A DNA stretch of 64,000 bases from Desulfurellaceae bacterium bin18 (GTDB lineage Bacteria > Desulfobacterota > Binatia > Bin18). Shown piece by piece: positions 1-8,365 of this stretch. Below the pieces are notes generated by a model that was not told the origin of the DNA, made no database searches, and worked only from the letters and a program-made list of their open reading frames with translations. Location: contig MPMI01000014.1 of assembly GCA_002238415.1 (NCBI GenBank), forward strand, positions 1-64,000. The letters are read 5' to 3'. Numbering within the stretch: position 1 is the stretch's first letter; each line of letters starts with the position of its first letter. Made by a program: the position numbers and the translations under genes.

Positions 1-57
1 AGGGGAGAGGGAGCAGATTTTCCCTCCCCCCGCTGAGGGGGAGGGCCAGGGAGGGGG
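1..57. repeat. GC-rich palindromic intergenic repeat
   Basis: This purine/pyrimidine-skewed stretch pairs CCCTCCCC-type and GGGGAGGG-type runs. It resembles the intergenic repeats near 17.56, 18.1, 25.2 and 30.95 kb. Nothing coding is visible in positions 1-197, which otherwise only serve as upstream region for the first gene. Confidence 0.4.
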
Positions 58-197
58 GCGCTCCGCCTCCAGGGGTCAAGAGCGATGTGAAACTGAACCA
101 CTACCGAAAATCGCTCATATTTGTATCTCTCCGAGACATGGGGTATTCTGATAAGGGCGCGTAAAGCGCATCGGCTGTGAGACGATGACAGAGGCCG

Positions 198-1565
198 GTG
201 GGGGAGGTGGATGCAGTGGAAACTCAGGGTCATCACCGCTGTGGCAGTCTCAACCTCAATGTGAGGGGACTCGGGCAGTCCGCGACCTTAGCGATCAATG
301 AGCGGAGCAATGCACTCCGCCGCGAAGGGCACCGCATTTATAAACTCGGGCTGGGCCAGTCGCCCTTTCCCATTCCGTCCGAAGTGGTGAACGCGCTCAG
401 GCTGCACGCCCACGAGGACGACTACCTGCCGGTCGCCGGTCTGCCCGCCCTGCGGGAAGCAGTGGCGGAGTTTCACCGGCAGAAGGATCGTGTGCAGGTC
501 CGCCCCGAGGATGTCCTGGTCGGGCCCGGTTCAAAAGAACTGCTGTTCCTCTTGCAGCTTACTTTTTATGGCGAATTGCTCGTGCCGTCTCCGGCCTGGG
601 TGTCCTATATCCCGCAGGCGCGCATCATTGGACGCACCGTCAATCTCATCCCGACTACATTCGAAGAGAACTGGCGTGTCTCCCCTCAGCGCCTGGAGTC
701 CATCTGCAAAGCCGACCCGGACCGGCCGCGTATTCTCGTATTAAATTATCCTGGGAATCCCGAGGGAGGCAGCTATACGGCGCACGAACTCGAGGAGTTG
801 GCTGCGGTCGCACGACGGTTTGGGGTGATTCTGCTGTCTGATGAAATCTATGGTCAACTGCATCACCAGGGCGCGCACGTGTCGGTTGCCCGCTTCTATC
901 CGGAAGGAACCATTATCAGTTCCGGTCTGTCCAAATGGTGTGGGGCCGGTGGGTGGCGGCTGGGGACGTTTACCTTTCCGCCCGACTTGCACTGGCTGAT
1001 GGAAGCCATGGCTGCCGTGGCCAGCGAGACCTATACCTCGGTCAGTACCCCGATTCAGTATGCGGCCATCCGGGCGTTCCAGGATGGCATCACGATCGAA
1101 CGCTATCTCTCGCACGTCCGGCGTATTCTGTCGGCCCTGGGCCAACGCTGCGCGCAGATTCTGCAGGCCGCCGGCGTCCGGGTGCATGCGCCGGTGGGTG
1201 CTTTTTATCTCTTTCCGGATTTCTCGCCTTTTGCCGAGCGGCTGGCACAGCGTGGCATCACGAGTAGTGACTCTTTGTGTGAAGCCCTCCTGCGCGAGGC
1301 GGGTGTCGCCGTCCTGCCCGGATCGGCCTTTCAGCGGCCACGGGAGGAACTCACCGCCCGGATTGCCTATGTCGGCTTCGACGGGGTGAAAGCGCTTACT
1401 GCAAGTGAGACGATTCCGCTCGACCACGACCTCCCGGCTGATTTTATCGAGCGCTGGTGTGGCGATATGACCGAAGCGGTACAGCGGGTGACGGGTTGGG
1501 CGGCGGAAACGAAGTCGCCCAAAGTCGTGGATCTGATGGATCGAAAAGAGAGAGCCGTCGGCTGA
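198..1565 (+). CDS. PLP-dependent class I/II aminotransferase
   Basis: This is a fold-type I PLP aminotransferase that would move an amino group from an amino acid to a 2-oxo acid in the cytoplasm. The 455-residue length is slightly long for the family because of an N-terminal extension. Visible family signs are the GPGSKELLF cofactor-binding turn near residue 110, the NYPGNPEG motif near 184, LLSDEIYG near 214, and [16 protein letters not shown] near 243, where the Lys is the expected Schiff-base residue. The start is a GTG with only a weak ribosome-binding site, and a start further inside (GTG at 207 or 216) is possible. Substrate cannot be told from sequence. The next gene, clpB, lies 210 bp away and is probably transcribed separately. 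Confidence 0.85.
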   Translation: MGEVDAVETQGHHRCGSLNLNVRGLGQSATLAINERSNALRREGHRIYKLGLGQSPFPIPSEVVNALRLHAHEDDYLPVAGLPALREAVAEFHRQKDRVQVRPEDVLVGPGSKELLFLLQLTFYGELLVPSPAWVSYIPQARIIGRTVNLIPTTFEENWRVSPQRLESICKADPDRPRILVLNYPGNPEGGSYTAHELEELAAVARRFGVILLSDEIYGQLHHQGAHVSVARFYPEGTIISSGLSKWCGAGGWRLGTFTFPPDLHWLMEAMAAVASETYTSVSTPIQYAAIRAFQDGITIERYLSHVRRILSALGQRCAQILQAAGVRVHAPVGAFYLFPDFSPFAERLAQRGITSSDSLCEALLREAGVAVLPGSAFQRPREELTARIAYVGFDGVKALTASETIPLDHDLPADFIERWCGDMTEAVQRVTGWAAETKSPKVVDLMDRKERAVG

Positions 1566-1599
1566 ACCCGGCCAACAAGACCCCCCTCACAGAACAACG

Positions 1600-1680
1600 G
1601 TAGGGGCAACCCCCTGTGGTTGCCCGTCCCCATGGTCGCCCGTCCCCACGGCTGCCCGTTCCCACGGTCGCCCGTCCCCG
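1600..1680. repeat. Palindromic repeat plus four 16-bp tandem units
   Basis: Positions 1600-1627 carry a GTAGGGGCAACCCC..GGTTGCCC element that recurs at 38306-38332. It runs into four imperfect 16-bp tandem units at 1617-1632, 1633-1648, 1649-1664 and 1665-1680, each of the form TGGTCGCCCGTCCCCA. No coding function is apparent. The array sits just upstream of the clpB promoter candidate. Confidence 0.7.
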
Positions 1681-1687
1681 CCCCGCC

Positions 1688-1715
1688 TTGACACCCCACA
1701 AATCGGCCTTACCTT
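1688..1715 (+). promoter_or_regulatory. Candidate promoter of clpB
   Basis: A perfect TTGACA at 1688-1693 is followed after 16 bp by TACCTT at 1710-1715. This looks like a sigma70-type promoter about 60 bp before the clpB start. No CIRCE inverted repeat is visible, so heat control, if present, would need another mechanism. Confidence 0.4.
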
Positions 1716-1776
1716 TTTTGCAGTCAAGAGTCACAGCCAGTTAAAGGGCCCGAACGGCTGGAGGAAGGAGGGCAGC

Positions 1777-4398
1777 GTGGATCTCAATCGTTTGACTGAA
1801 AAATCGCAGGAGGCCCTACGCCAGGCCCAGGCGCTGGCAACCCAACGGAATCATCAGGGGGTCGATGTTGAGCACGTGTTGGCCGCCTTAACGGGATCTC
1901 CCGACGGCATCGTCCCGGCCCTTATCTCCCAGGCCGGCGTGTCCCTCGATGCGCTGAGTGCCGAGCTTGAAAAGGTGCTGAGTCGCATTCCGCAAGTGTC
2001 CGGCCCGGCCGGTGGCCCGGACCGCGCCTATGTCACCCAGCGCTTGTCACGGCTGCTCACCCGCGCCGAAGAGGAAGCCAAAGAACTCAAAGACGACTAT
2101 GTGAGCGTCGAGCATGTACTCCTGGCCATGCTGGAAGACGAGGGCGCAACGGGCCGTCTGCTGCGCGACCTTGGCCTCAGTCGAGAGCGCCTGCTCACCG
2201 CGCTCCGGAAAGTCCGTGGCCACCAACGGGTGACCAATCAGAATCCGGAGGGCACCTATCAGGCCCTGGAACGCTATGGCCGAGACCTGACGCAGGCGGC
2301 AAGCCTGGGCAAGCTTGACCCGGTCATTGGCCGGGATGATGAAATTCGTCGGATCGTGCAGGTGCTCTCTCGCCGGACAAAAAACAATCCGGTGCTGATC
2401 GGTGATCCGGGAGTCGGCAAAACCGCCATTGTGGAAGGGCTGGCGCAGCGTATTGTCAGCGGCGATGTGCCGGAAAGTCTGAAGAATCGCCGGGTCATCG
2501 TCCTGGATATGGGCGCACTGATTGCCGGGGCAAAATTTCGAGGGGAGTTTGAAGAGCGGCTCAAGGCCGTGCTCAAGGAAGTCCAGGAATCCGAGGGCGA
2601 GGTGGTGTTGTTTATTGACGAGTTGCATACAGTGGTGGGTGCAGGCGCGTCGGAGGGTGCTATGGACGCCTCCAATCTGCTGAAACCGATGCTGGCTCGC
2701 GGCGAGTTGCACTGCATCGGGGCGACGACGCTGGACGAGTATCGCCAATATGTGGAAAAGGACCGGGCGCTGGAACGGCGCTTTCAGCCGGTCACGGTCG
2801 ACCAGCCATCCGTGGAAGACACAATTTCCATTCTGCGTGGACTGCGGGAACGCTACGAAATCCACCACGGGGTCCGCATCAAGGACGCGGCGCTGGTAAC
2901 CGCAGCGGTCTTGTCGCACCGCTACATCAGTGATCGCTTCCTGCCGGATAAGGCGATTGATCTGATGGACGAAGCGGCAGCCCGGCTCCGCACCGAAATC
3001 GACTCCATGCCGACCGAACTGGACGAGGTGTCCAGGCGGGTGTTGCAGCTTGAAATTGAACGCGAGGCCCTGCGTAAGGAGACCGACCAGGCCTCGCAGG
3101 TCCGGCTGGAGAAGCTGGAAAAGGAGCTGGCGGATTGTCAGGCGGAGGCCGGAGCCCTCACCGCCCGGTGGGAGATGGAGAAGGCCAGTATCGGCCAGTT
3201 GCGCAGTCTCAAAGAAGAAATCGAGCAGACCAGACGCGCTATTGAAAAGGCCGAGCGCGACTACGACCTCAACCGGGTGGCTGAACTGAAATACGGGAAG
3301 TTGGCCCAGCTTGAGCGGGACCTGGCGGCTGGAGAAGCGAAGCTCCATAGCGAACAGGGTCCGAGTCGCCTTCTCAAGGAAGAGGTTGACGAAGACGATA
3401 TTGCCGCCATTATCTCACGCTGGACGGGCATTCCCGTTGCAAAGCTGCTCGAAGGCGAACGGGAAAAACTGTTGCATCTCGGTGAGTTGCTGCATCAACG
3501 GTTGATCGGTCAGCAGGAAGCCGTCCAGGCGGTGGCTGACGCGGTTATCCGCGCCCGCTCGGGACTCAAGGACCCGCACCGTCCGATTGGGTCGTTCATC
3601 TTTCTGGGGCCGACCGGGGTGGGAAAAACCGAACTGGCGCGTGCGCTGGCCGAGTTTTTGTTCGACGATGAGGCCAATATGGTCCGGCTCGATATGTCGG
3701 AATACATGGAGAAGCATACGGTCGCGCGTCTCATTGGTGCACCTCCGGGGTATGTGGGCTATGACGAAGGCGGACAACTGACCGAAGCGGTCCGGCGGAA
3801 ACCCTACGCGGTCATCCTGTTTGACGAGATCGAAAAGGCCCACCCGGATGTCTTTAATGCCTTGCTCCAGATTTTGGACGACGGGCGGCTGACCGATGGG
3901 CACGGACGGACGGTGGATTTTAAGAACAGCGTTATCATCATGACCTCGAACGTCGGCAGCCAACTCATTCTGGGCTATCGAGGCGGTGATGACGCCGAGG
4001 CGTATGCGCACATGAAGAGAGATGTGCTGGATGCCCTGCGGAACGAATTCCGGCCGGAATTTCTGAATCGGGTCGACGAGATCGTGGTATTCCACAGTCT
4101 GAACCGGGACCACCTCAAACAGATAGTCGAGATACAGCTTGAGCACTTGCGGGAGCGGCTGGCCGAACGGCAGATCACGCTCGAACTGACGGAAAGTGCT
4201 AAGGAATACTTCGCCCAAACCGGCTATGACCCGACCTATGGGGCGCGGCCGCTCAAACGCCTCCTGCAGAAGGAGATAGAGACCAATCTGGGCCGGAAAA
4301 TCATCGCCGGCGAGGTGTCCGAGAACGCCCATGTGATCGTTGACTACGATCACCACGCCCTGACATTCACCACCGCGCCGGTCGCTGAGGTGGCGTAA
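1777..4398 (+). CDS. clpB: ATP-dependent disaggregase ClpB
   Basis: ClpB is the hexameric AAA+ chaperone that threads aggregated proteins through its pore together with DnaK. The 873 residues match the family (about 860). The N-terminal Clp repeat domain (residues 1-150) is followed by NBD1 with Walker A GDPGVGKT at 209-216 and FIDELHT Walker B. A coiled-coil M-domain (about 410-530) with heptad-like Glu/Lys/Leu content identifies ClpB rather than ClpA or ClpC. NBD2 has GPTGVGKT at 611-618 and [11 protein letters not shown]. The GTG start at 1777 follows the ribosome-binding site GGAGGAAGGAG. The gene appears monocistronic, with a candidate promoter upstream and a hairpin downstream. Confidence 0.97.
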   Translation: MDLNRLTEKSQEALRQAQALATQRNHQGVDVEHVLAALTGSPDGIVPALISQAGVSLDALSAELEKVLSRIPQVSGPAGGPDRAYVTQRLSRLLTRAEEEAKELKDDYVSVEHVLLAMLEDEGATGRLLRDLGLSRERLLTALRKVRGHQRVTNQNPEGTYQALERYGRDLTQAASLGKLDPVIGRDDEIRRIVQVLSRRTKNNPVLIGDPGVGKTAIVEGLAQRIVSGDVPESLKNRRVIVLDMGALIAGAKFRGEFEERLKAVLKEVQESEGEVVLFIDELHTVVGAGASEGAMDASNLLKPMLARGELHCIGATTLDEYRQYVEKDRALERRFQPVTVDQPSVEDTISILRGLRERYEIHHGVRIKDAALVTAAVLSHRYISDRFLPDKAIDLMDEAAARLRTEIDSMPTELDEVSRRVLQLEIEREALRKETDQASQVRLEKLEKELADCQAEAGALTARWEMEKASIGQLRSLKEEIEQTRRAIEKAERDYDLNRVAELKYGKLAQLERDLAAGEAKLHSEQGPSRLLKEEVDEDDIAAIISRWTGIPVAKLLEGEREKLLHLGELLHQRLIGQQEAVQAVADAVIRARSGLKDPHRPIGSFIFLGPTGVGKTELARALAEFLFDDEANMVRLDMSEYMEKHTVARLIGAPPGYVGYDEGGQLTEAVRRKPYAVILFDEIEKAHPDVFNALLQILDDGRLTDGHGRTVDFKNSVIIMTSNVGSQLILGYRGGDDAEAYAHMKRDVLDALRNEFRPEFLNRVDEIVVFHSLNRDHLKQIVEIQLEHLRERLAERQITLELTESAKEYFAQTGYDPTYGARPLKRLLQKEIETNLGRKIIAGEVSENAHVIVDYDHHALTFTTAPVAEVA

Positions 4399-4445
4399 GG
4401 TCTGCCCAGTACGCTCACCGGGCGGCTGCATCTTCGGACCGGGGA

Positions 4446-4465
4446 GGGAGGAGATTCCTCCTCCC
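4446..4465 (+). terminator. Hairpin downstream of clpB
   Basis: GGGAGGAG at 4446-4453 and CTCCTCCC at 4458-4465 form a perfect 8-bp stem with a 4-nt loop, 48 bp after the clpB stop. No strong T-run follows directly, so efficient intrinsic termination is uncertain. Confidence 0.4.
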
Positions 4466-4593
4466 ATATTCAGAATAAAACTACGTTCTTGTAACCGGCC
4501 TTTTTTATTTGACTTTTCGATTATTTCTTTCTACAGTCCCCCTTCGCTCTCCGAAAGGCAGAGCTGCCCTCTTTCCTCGGGCTCGCAATGTAT

Positions 4594-4671
4594 GAAGCAG
4601 TGGAATTGGTATGAGGTGGTGTGAGTTGGCACGAAGCGGCGGAATTGGCATGAGGCGGTGTGAGTTGGAAA
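4594..4671 (+). repeat. Two 39-bp tandem repeats before the KamA-like gene
   Basis: Positions 4594-4632 and 4633-4671 are two head-to-tail copies of a 39-bp unit beginning GAAGC..GGAATTGG, with only a few differences. They end about 15 bp before the AGAGGAGGT ribosome-binding site of the next gene. They therefore lie in its leader and may be regulatory or merely a slippage product. The rest of the 4399-4699 gap holds nothing recognisable beyond the clpB hairpin. Confidence 0.7.
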
Positions 4672-4699
4672 GAGGAGACTCCTCAGAGGAGGTATCTCT

Positions 4700-6094
4700 A
4701 TGCTGAACGAAACCACTTACCGTCTTGATATTGCAAACGGGTCCTCCGTTGCTGTCTCGTCTGAATCCCCGGCGCCGCGCTTCAAGGTGTATAATGAGCG
4801 CCACCTCGACCAGATTCCGCAACTGCAAGGATTATCTGATGAGCAACGGTTTAATATGCAGGTGGTGGCCAGTGTCCTGCCCTTTCGCATTAACCCGTAC
4901 GTCATCGAGAATCTCATCGATTGGGATAATGTCCCCGATGATCCCATGTTCCAGTTGACTTTTCCGCAGCCCGGCATGTTGCTGCCGGAAGACTTTGAGC
5001 GCATGGCCGACTTGCTCAGGAAAGGGGCGGACCGCATTGCAGTCAAGGCGGCCGCAGATGAGATCCGCATCCGGCTGAACCCGCATCCCGCCGGCCAACA
5101 GCAGATGAATGTCCCCCACCTGGACGGCGAGTCGCTGCCCGGCATGCAGCATAAGTATCGCGAGACCGTCCTCTTTTTTCCGAGCCAGGGCCAGACGTGT
5201 CATACGTATTGCACCTTCTGTTTCCGCTGGGCGCAGTTCGTGGGCATTCAGGAGCTGCGTTTTAATTCAAACGACGCCGGTCAACTTCACAGCTATCTGG
5301 CCTCACAGCCGCAGGTGAGCGATCTGCTCATGACCGGCGGGGACCCGATGGTCATGAAAACCCATCATTTGGCCGAATACCTGCGTCCCCTGCTTCAACC
5401 GGAGTTCGAGCACATCCAAACCATTCGGATCGGAACAAAGGCGCTGACCTACTGGCCCTTCCGCTTTACGAGTGATGCGGATGCCGACGACCTCATGCGG
5501 CTGTGCGAACAGCTCGTCGCCGCCGGCAAGCATGTGGCGTTCATGGCGCACTACAATCACTGGAGAGAATTGGAGCAGCCGCAGGTCCGTGAAGCCATCC
5601 GGCGTCTGCGCTCGACCGGAGCGGTGATCCGCGGTCAGGGGCCGCTCCTGGCCCATATCAACGATGATGCCGCGGTGTGGACCCGGTTGTGGCGGACCCA
5701 GGTCCGTTTGGGCATCATCCCGTACTATATGTTCGTTGAGCGCGATACCGGGGCGCGGCACTATTTTGAGGTGCCGCTGGCCCGCGCCTGGGAGATTTAT
5801 CGTGAGGCCATTTCCCAGGTCTCCGGTCTGGCGCGGACCGCCCGCGGCCCGTCCATGAGTGCGGGGCCGGGCAAGGTCGAGGTGCAGGGCATTACCGAAA
5901 TAAATGGCGAAAAGGTCTTTGTCCTGCGCTTTATCCAGGGCCGCAGTGCCGATTGGGTCCAGCGGCCGTTCTTTGCCAAGTTTGACCCCGATGCGACCTG
6001 GCTCGACCACCTCAAACCCGCCGGCGGAGAAGCCCAATTTTTCTTCGAGCCCGAGTACCGGGCCATACAGGCGCAGACTTCAGCCGGGCACTGA
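4700..6094 (+). CDS. KamA-family radical SAM aminomutase-like protein
   Basis: The protein belongs to the lysine 2,3-aminomutase (KamA) family, in which radical SAM chemistry and PLP shift an amino group between neighbouring carbons. The CxxxCxxC cluster motif is seen as CHTYCTFC near residues 171-178. MTGGDPM near 213 matches the SAM-binding GGD motif, and AGPGK near 390 keeps the lysine expected to bind PLP. The length of 464 is somewhat above clostridial KamA (about 416), mainly from an extended N-terminus. The ATG at 4700 follows AGAGGAGGT. No lysine fermentation or beta-lysine genes lie nearby, so the substrate is unknown. Confidence 0.85.
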   Translation: MLNETTYRLDIANGSSVAVSSESPAPRFKVYNERHLDQIPQLQGLSDEQRFNMQVVASVLPFRINPYVIENLIDWDNVPDDPMFQLTFPQPGMLLPEDFERMADLLRKGADRIAVKAAADEIRIRLNPHPAGQQQMNVPHLDGESLPGMQHKYRETVLFFPSQGQTCHTYCTFCFRWAQFVGIQELRFNSNDAGQLHSYLASQPQVSDLLMTGGDPMVMKTHHLAEYLRPLLQPEFEHIQTIRIGTKALTYWPFRFTSDADADDLMRLCEQLVAAGKHVAFMAHYNHWRELEQPQVREAIRRLRSTGAVIRGQGPLLAHINDDAAVWTRLWRTQVRLGIIPYYMFVERDTGARHYFEVPLARAWEIYREAISQVSGLARTARGPSMSAGPGKVEVQGITEINGEKVFVLRFIQGRSADWVQRPFFAKFDPDATWLDHLKPAGGEAQFFFEPEYRAIQAQTSAGH

Positions 6095-6109
6095 GTTTGC
6101 GCCCGCGCC

Positions 6110-6331
6110 CTACTCGCGGGGCTTGAGCATCCGAATGCGCCGCACCGGTGGATGGCCGGGGGTGTCGTCGATAAAGGTGAGGTGCTCCGCCTCACAGGCG
6201 GGACAGATAATCAGCGTCCCGTATTTGTCGTGCTCAATCATGGGCGGCCAGTTGCCGTCCGCCGGCTCCCCGTAGTTGCTCATCTGGTAGAGTTCGTCGG
6301 CACACATCAGACAGTGTTGGGCTTTTGCCAT
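6110..6331 (-). CDS. Small zinc-ribbon-like protein, hypothetical
   Basis: A 73-residue protein with two CxxC pairs, CLMC near residue 7 and CPAC near residue 42, spaced like a small zinc ribbon. I do not recognise a named family. The start was set at the ATG at 6331 because the longer upstream reading has no family support and would enter the neighbouring divergent gene. It is convergent with the KamA-like gene (stops about 15 bp apart) and divergent from the DUF3237 gene. A nucleic-acid or protein-binding role is only a guess. Confidence 0.65.
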   Translation of the reverse strand: MAKAQHCLMCADELYQMSNYGEPADGNWPPMIEHDKYGTLIICPACEAEHLTFIDDTPGHPPVRRIRMLKPRE

Positions 6332-6424
6332 TAGGCTGACTCCTTCTCCTTCGTCTTGACGCCCTGGGGGGGACGGGGTAGGTCTCCTCTTGTCCGGTAG
6401 CTCCGGCCACAACAAGGAGATGAC

Positions 6425-6889
6425 ATGTTCGAGTATACTATGGAGCACCTCTTTTCCTATACCGCCACCCTGGAGATGCCGCCTGAAACCATAGGGCCGG
6501 TGCCCGGCGGCGTCCGGGTCAATGTATACATCACGGGCGGGAAAGTCGAAGGTCCCAAACTGCACGGCAGGCTGCGTCCGGTTGGCGCGGACTGGCTGAC
6601 TGTCCGACCCGATGGGGTGGCGTATCTGGATGTGCGGGCAACCGTTGAGGCGAACGACGGAGCATTGATCTATGTGACCTATAATGGGGTGCTGGATTTA
6701 GGCGCGGACGGCTATCAGAAATTTTTGGACGGCGAGCTGCCGCCCAGCGGAGCGCCGATTCGGACGAATCCCTGGTGTCAAACCGCTCACCCTGACTATA
6801 TGTGGATGAATCGTTGCCTGTGTGTTGGGGTCGGAGAAGCGTATCTGGAACGTGGCGAGGTGCGCTACGACGTGTACGCCGTACGCTAG
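6425..6889 (+). CDS. DUF3237 family protein
   Basis: A 154-residue protein resembling the DUF3237 family, compact beta-barrel proteins of unknown biochemical role. Family signs are the N-terminal EHLFSYTATLEMP stretch, the GPVPGGVRVN turn, GPKLHGRLRPVGADW, and the LIYVTYNGVLDLG strand followed by a C-terminal YMWMNRCLCVGVG strand. No signal peptide is seen. The ATG at 6425 follows AAGGAG at a good distance. The gene lies 24 bp upstream of the peroxiredoxin gene on the same strand, so the two are probably cotranscribed. Confidence 0.8.
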   Translation: MFEYTMEHLFSYTATLEMPPETIGPVPGGVRVNVYITGGKVEGPKLHGRLRPVGADWLTVRPDGVAYLDVRATVEANDGALIYVTYNGVLDLGADGYQKFLDGELPPSGAPIRTNPWCQTAHPDYMWMNRCLCVGVGEAYLERGEVRYDVYAVR

Positions 6890-6913
6890 GCGTATGGCGG
6901 ACGGGAACAGATT

Positions 6914-7480
6914 ATGAGCAAACCGAGTTGGAAACTTACGTATTGGTGTGCAGCCCTCAGCGTTGGGCTGCTGCTGTGGAGCCGTCCCGTCGGTGCAGCG
7001 GTTGAGGTCGGGAGCCCTGCGCCCGCGTTCTGTTTGCCCGCCCAGGACGGTGAGACGCAGGACGGCCAGGAGGTCTGTCTCTCGGACTTCAGGGGAAAAC
7101 GAAATGTGCTGCTGCTTTTTTATATTTTGGACTTTACCCCAGGCTGAACTCTTCAGTTGGCAAACGGGCAGGAAGCCCGGCAGGAGAAGCAACTCGACGC
7201 GGTGGTCCTGGGAATCAGTACGAATCACACGGCTTCCCAGCGCATATTCCGCGAACAACTGGCCCTCAGCTATCCGTTGCTGAGTGCGTTTGACGCCCCG
7301 GAGGTGGTTGAAAATTATGTGGGCTGGCTGGACCGGGAAAAGCGGCTCAGTCAGCGGGCCTATGTGCTGATTGATATGGACGGGATCGTGCGTTTTGTCC
7401 AGGTCATGCAGAGTCCCGGAGAGGTCCTCCCGGTGAGCGAACTGGAAGCTGAGCTGGCCAAGCTCACATCGGCCCGGTAA
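6914..7480 (+). CDS. Exported selenocysteine peroxiredoxin (in-frame TGA = Sec78)
   Basis: The frame from ATG 6914 meets TGA at 7145-7147 and then stays open in the same frame to the TAA at 7478. Read through, it gives 188 residues with the layout of an AhpC/TSA or Bcp peroxiredoxin. Residues 1-28 look like a signal peptide (basic start, hydrophobic core, PVGA cleavage region). VGSPAPAF and SDFRGKRNVLLLF follow, then DFTPG-TGA-TLQL. In relatives the residue after FTPG is the peroxidatic cysteine, so TGA falls exactly there. QLDAVVLGIS, the PLLSAF segment and the RAYVLIDMDGIVRF strand follow, all normal for the fold. The expected role is reduction of peroxides outside the cytoplasm. Cys40 and Cys55 are possible partners. 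The conserved Pro of PLDFTPGC is Ile71. A nonsense mutation is the alternative, but position, codon and the hairpin favour Sec. Confidence 0.8.
7145..7194 (+). promoter_or_regulatory. Candidate bacterial SECIS element
   Basis: Directly after the in-frame TGA the RNA can fold into a hairpin. The apical stem CGGGC/GCCCG (7165-7169 with 7175-7179) closes a 5-nt loop AGGAA (7170-7174). Below it G7160-C7181 and C7161-G7180 pair with an AAA bulge (7162-7164). A basal stem joins 7155-7159 to 7190-7194. The loop lies 22 nt after the TGA and has G among its first two bases, which fits the known bacterial SECIS rules (loop 16-37 nt downstream, early G). Structure was drawn by hand, not computed. Confidence 0.65.
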
Positions 7481-7560
7481 CATGCGTCTGCTTGCGCTTT
7501 GAGAGCGGGGGATGAATAATGAGCGACCAAGAGCGAGGACGGTAAAAGGAGGCCCGGATA

Positions 7561-8292
7561 ATGCAGGCGCGAGTCCTCTGGTTTCCAGTCGTTATGGCCG
7601 GTGTCCTGACCGCCGGTCTGTGGGCCTTGCCACATCTCGCCCAGGCGCAGCACACTCCGGCTGATACGGGTCAGCAGTCCCAGGAGGTTGGCGCCCCGCA
7701 AGTGCTGGAAATTCCTGTCCGGAGCAGCCTGACCCAACCGGCCGCTCCGGTCGGAACCCCGGTGTCCGACCACCTGTCCGATTTCGGAGACGTGCACCCA
7801 CACCAGGACTGGTCCTCTTCTGCAACGGACAGTCAGTTCCCTGAGTGGTCCGACCCGTCTGTGGCCGAGTCCAAACGCACCTATCTCGGCGTCCTGTATG
7901 CAACCGCCGAGGAAGGACCGGAGGGCGTCCTGGTATTGAGCGTGATTGAGGGCAGTCCGGCGCATCGTTCCGGTTTTGAGGGTGTGAATACGCCAACGCG
8001 GCACAACCGGAATGATTTAGTGAAGAAAGCCGCGATTATTGCGCTGGCCATGTCGCCGGCCGGTCCGTTCGTCATGCCCCTGGTTGCCGCTCACGACCAC
8101 CTCACCCGGGAGCGGCACCCTGCCGGTGATTTGATTGTCGCGGTCGAGAATACTCCGGTTCGGTCCGCCCAGGACTTTACCGAAACCATGCAGCGTTACC
8201 ATCCCGGAGACCAGGTGGCCTTTTCCGTCCTCCGCAAGAACCAGTCCCGCCAAATTACGGTGACGCTCGAAGAAGAACCGTTGGGGCCGTAA
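7561..8292 (+). CDS. Exported PDZ-domain protein
   Basis: A 243-residue protein with an N-terminal signal peptide (hydrophobic core up to about residue 29, ending LAQAQ) and a linker rich in Pro, Ser and Gln. The C-terminal PDZ domain starts at about residue 105 with YLGVLYATAEEGPEGVLVLSV and includes EGSPAHRSGF. A roughly 40-residue insertion with a hydrophobic stretch splits the usual PDZ strands. The domain resumes at GDLIVAVENTPVRSAQDF and GDQVAFSVLRKNQ. No protease triad is present, so it probably tethers or regulates a periplasmic partner. ATG 7561 follows AGGAGG. It lies 80 bp after the selenoperoxiredoxin gene and may share its transcript. Confidence 0.75.
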   Translation: MQARVLWFPVVMAGVLTAGLWALPHLAQAQHTPADTGQQSQEVGAPQVLEIPVRSSLTQPAAPVGTPVSDHLSDFGDVHPHQDWSSSATDSQFPEWSDPSVAESKRTYLGVLYATAEEGPEGVLVLSVIEGSPAHRSGFEGVNTPTRHNRNDLVKKAAIIALAMSPAGPFVMPLVAAHDHLTRERHPAGDLIVAVENTPVRSAQDFTETMQRYHPGDQVAFSVLRKNQSRQITVTLEEEPLGP

Positions 8293-8365
8293 ATCCGTTC
8301 GTATATGCTCCGTGGTTGACGCTCTGCGAGTGCAGATCGTCTATCTGGCCGCACCGACTGGGTGC

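Noticed and set aside
1617..1680. 16-bp tandem units considered as a CRISPR array
   Set aside because: Units are head-to-tail with no spacers and no cas genes are nearby.
1681..1776. CIRCE element upstream of clpB
   Set aside because: No TTAGCACTC-N9-GAGTGCTAA pattern is present.
2047..3348. Long open frame on the minus strand opposite clpB
   Set aside because: It is the reverse shadow of the clpB coding sequence: no family resemblance, no ribosome-binding site, and the same strand bias appears opposite other GC-rich genes.
6914..7147. Peroxiredoxin fragment as a pseudogene with a nonsense mutation
   Set aside because: The stop is TGA, falls exactly at the catalytic Cys column, the frame stays open afterwards, and a SECIS-like hairpin follows. 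Sec readthrough explains more than a random nonsense mutation, though a sequencing error cannot be excluded.
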